This document shows, in pieces, positions 5,956-6,054 of a stretch of 6,054 nucleotides of DNA. The notes below the pieces were generated by a model. That model was given only the letters and a program-made list of their open reading frames with translations, was not told where the DNA came from and searched no databases. The stretch spans positions 1 to 6,054 of the forward strand of contig JAHEFC010000020.1 in NCBI GenBank assembly GCA_024640385.1, written 5' to 3'. Position 1 is the stretch's first letter, and each line of letters begins with the position of its first letter. Source of the DNA: Sphingobacteriales bacterium. GTDB taxonomy: Bacteria; Bacteroidota; Bacteroidia; Chitinophagales; Chitinophagaceae. The position numbers and the translations under genes were made by a program.

Positions 5956-6054
5956 ACTCTTGAATTTAGACTGGCAATTTCGTAAAATCCCCAGTGGATG
6001 CAATCGGTATTAAGGCCAGAATATTCCGATTTTTTCCACAATATTGGCGGTTGT

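Noticed and set aside
5956..6003. N-terminal extension of SSB from an in-frame TTG at 6003
   Set aside because: The 16 extra residues do not resemble SSB, whereas the ATG at 5955 begins exactly at the first OB-fold strand.
5956..6054. 3' end of another minus-strand gene upstream of ssb
   Set aside because: One frame stays open from the edge to a TAA at 6012-6010 and another to a TGA overlapping the ssb start, but both stretches are short and I recognise neither. There is not enough sequence to call a gene.

Overview
The window most likely comes from a Bacteroidota (Bacteroidetes) chromosome, probably Chitinophagaceae or a close relative. This rests on three things: three upstream regions carry exact matches to the Bacteroidota -7 promoter element TAnnTTTG, purine-rich Shine-Dalgarno sites are mostly absent, and the aspartokinase and SSB sequences have a Bacteroidota flavour. 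The family placement is inference; no rRNA or other marker gene is present. The DNA is gene-dense, with five genes that read through without frameshifts. I see no tRNA, rRNA, transposase, CRISPR array or attachment site, and no gap longer than 148 bp between genes.

Layout. Positions 1-77 hold an imperfect tandem repeat of about 20 bp, cut by the window edge, that runs into the stop codon of a minus-strand lysine-sensitive-type aspartate kinase (76-1395). Upstream of it on the same strand is a malate/L-lactate dehydrogenase family oxidoreductase (1465-2544). A 148-bp divergent intergenic region with a promoter element on each strand separates this from a plus-strand lipoprotein of the vanadium haloperoxidase/PAP2 superfamily (2693-4111). 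A strong intrinsic terminator (4137-4172) ends that unit. Next comes a secreted plus-strand protein with a helical, HEAT-like N-terminal half and a diverged YkuD-type L,D-transpeptidase domain (4200-5480). It converges on a minus-strand single-stranded DNA-binding protein gene (5533-5955), with a probable two-way hairpin terminator between them. Positions 5956-6054 upstream of ssb hold no gene I can recognise.

The genes do not form an obvious pathway. Aspartokinase and SSB are housekeeping functions, the Ldh-family enzyme is a cytoplasmic 2-oxoacid reductase of unknown substrate, and the two plus-strand genes encode exported proteins that are probably transcribed separately. I see no multi-gene novel system. 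The most notable points are a haloperoxidase-family protein that has lost most vanadate-binding residues (including both active-site histidines), an L,D-transpeptidase-like protein with an unusual Gly-Cys-Leu-Cys active-site motif behind HEAT-like helices, and the tandem repeat that abuts the aspartokinase gene.
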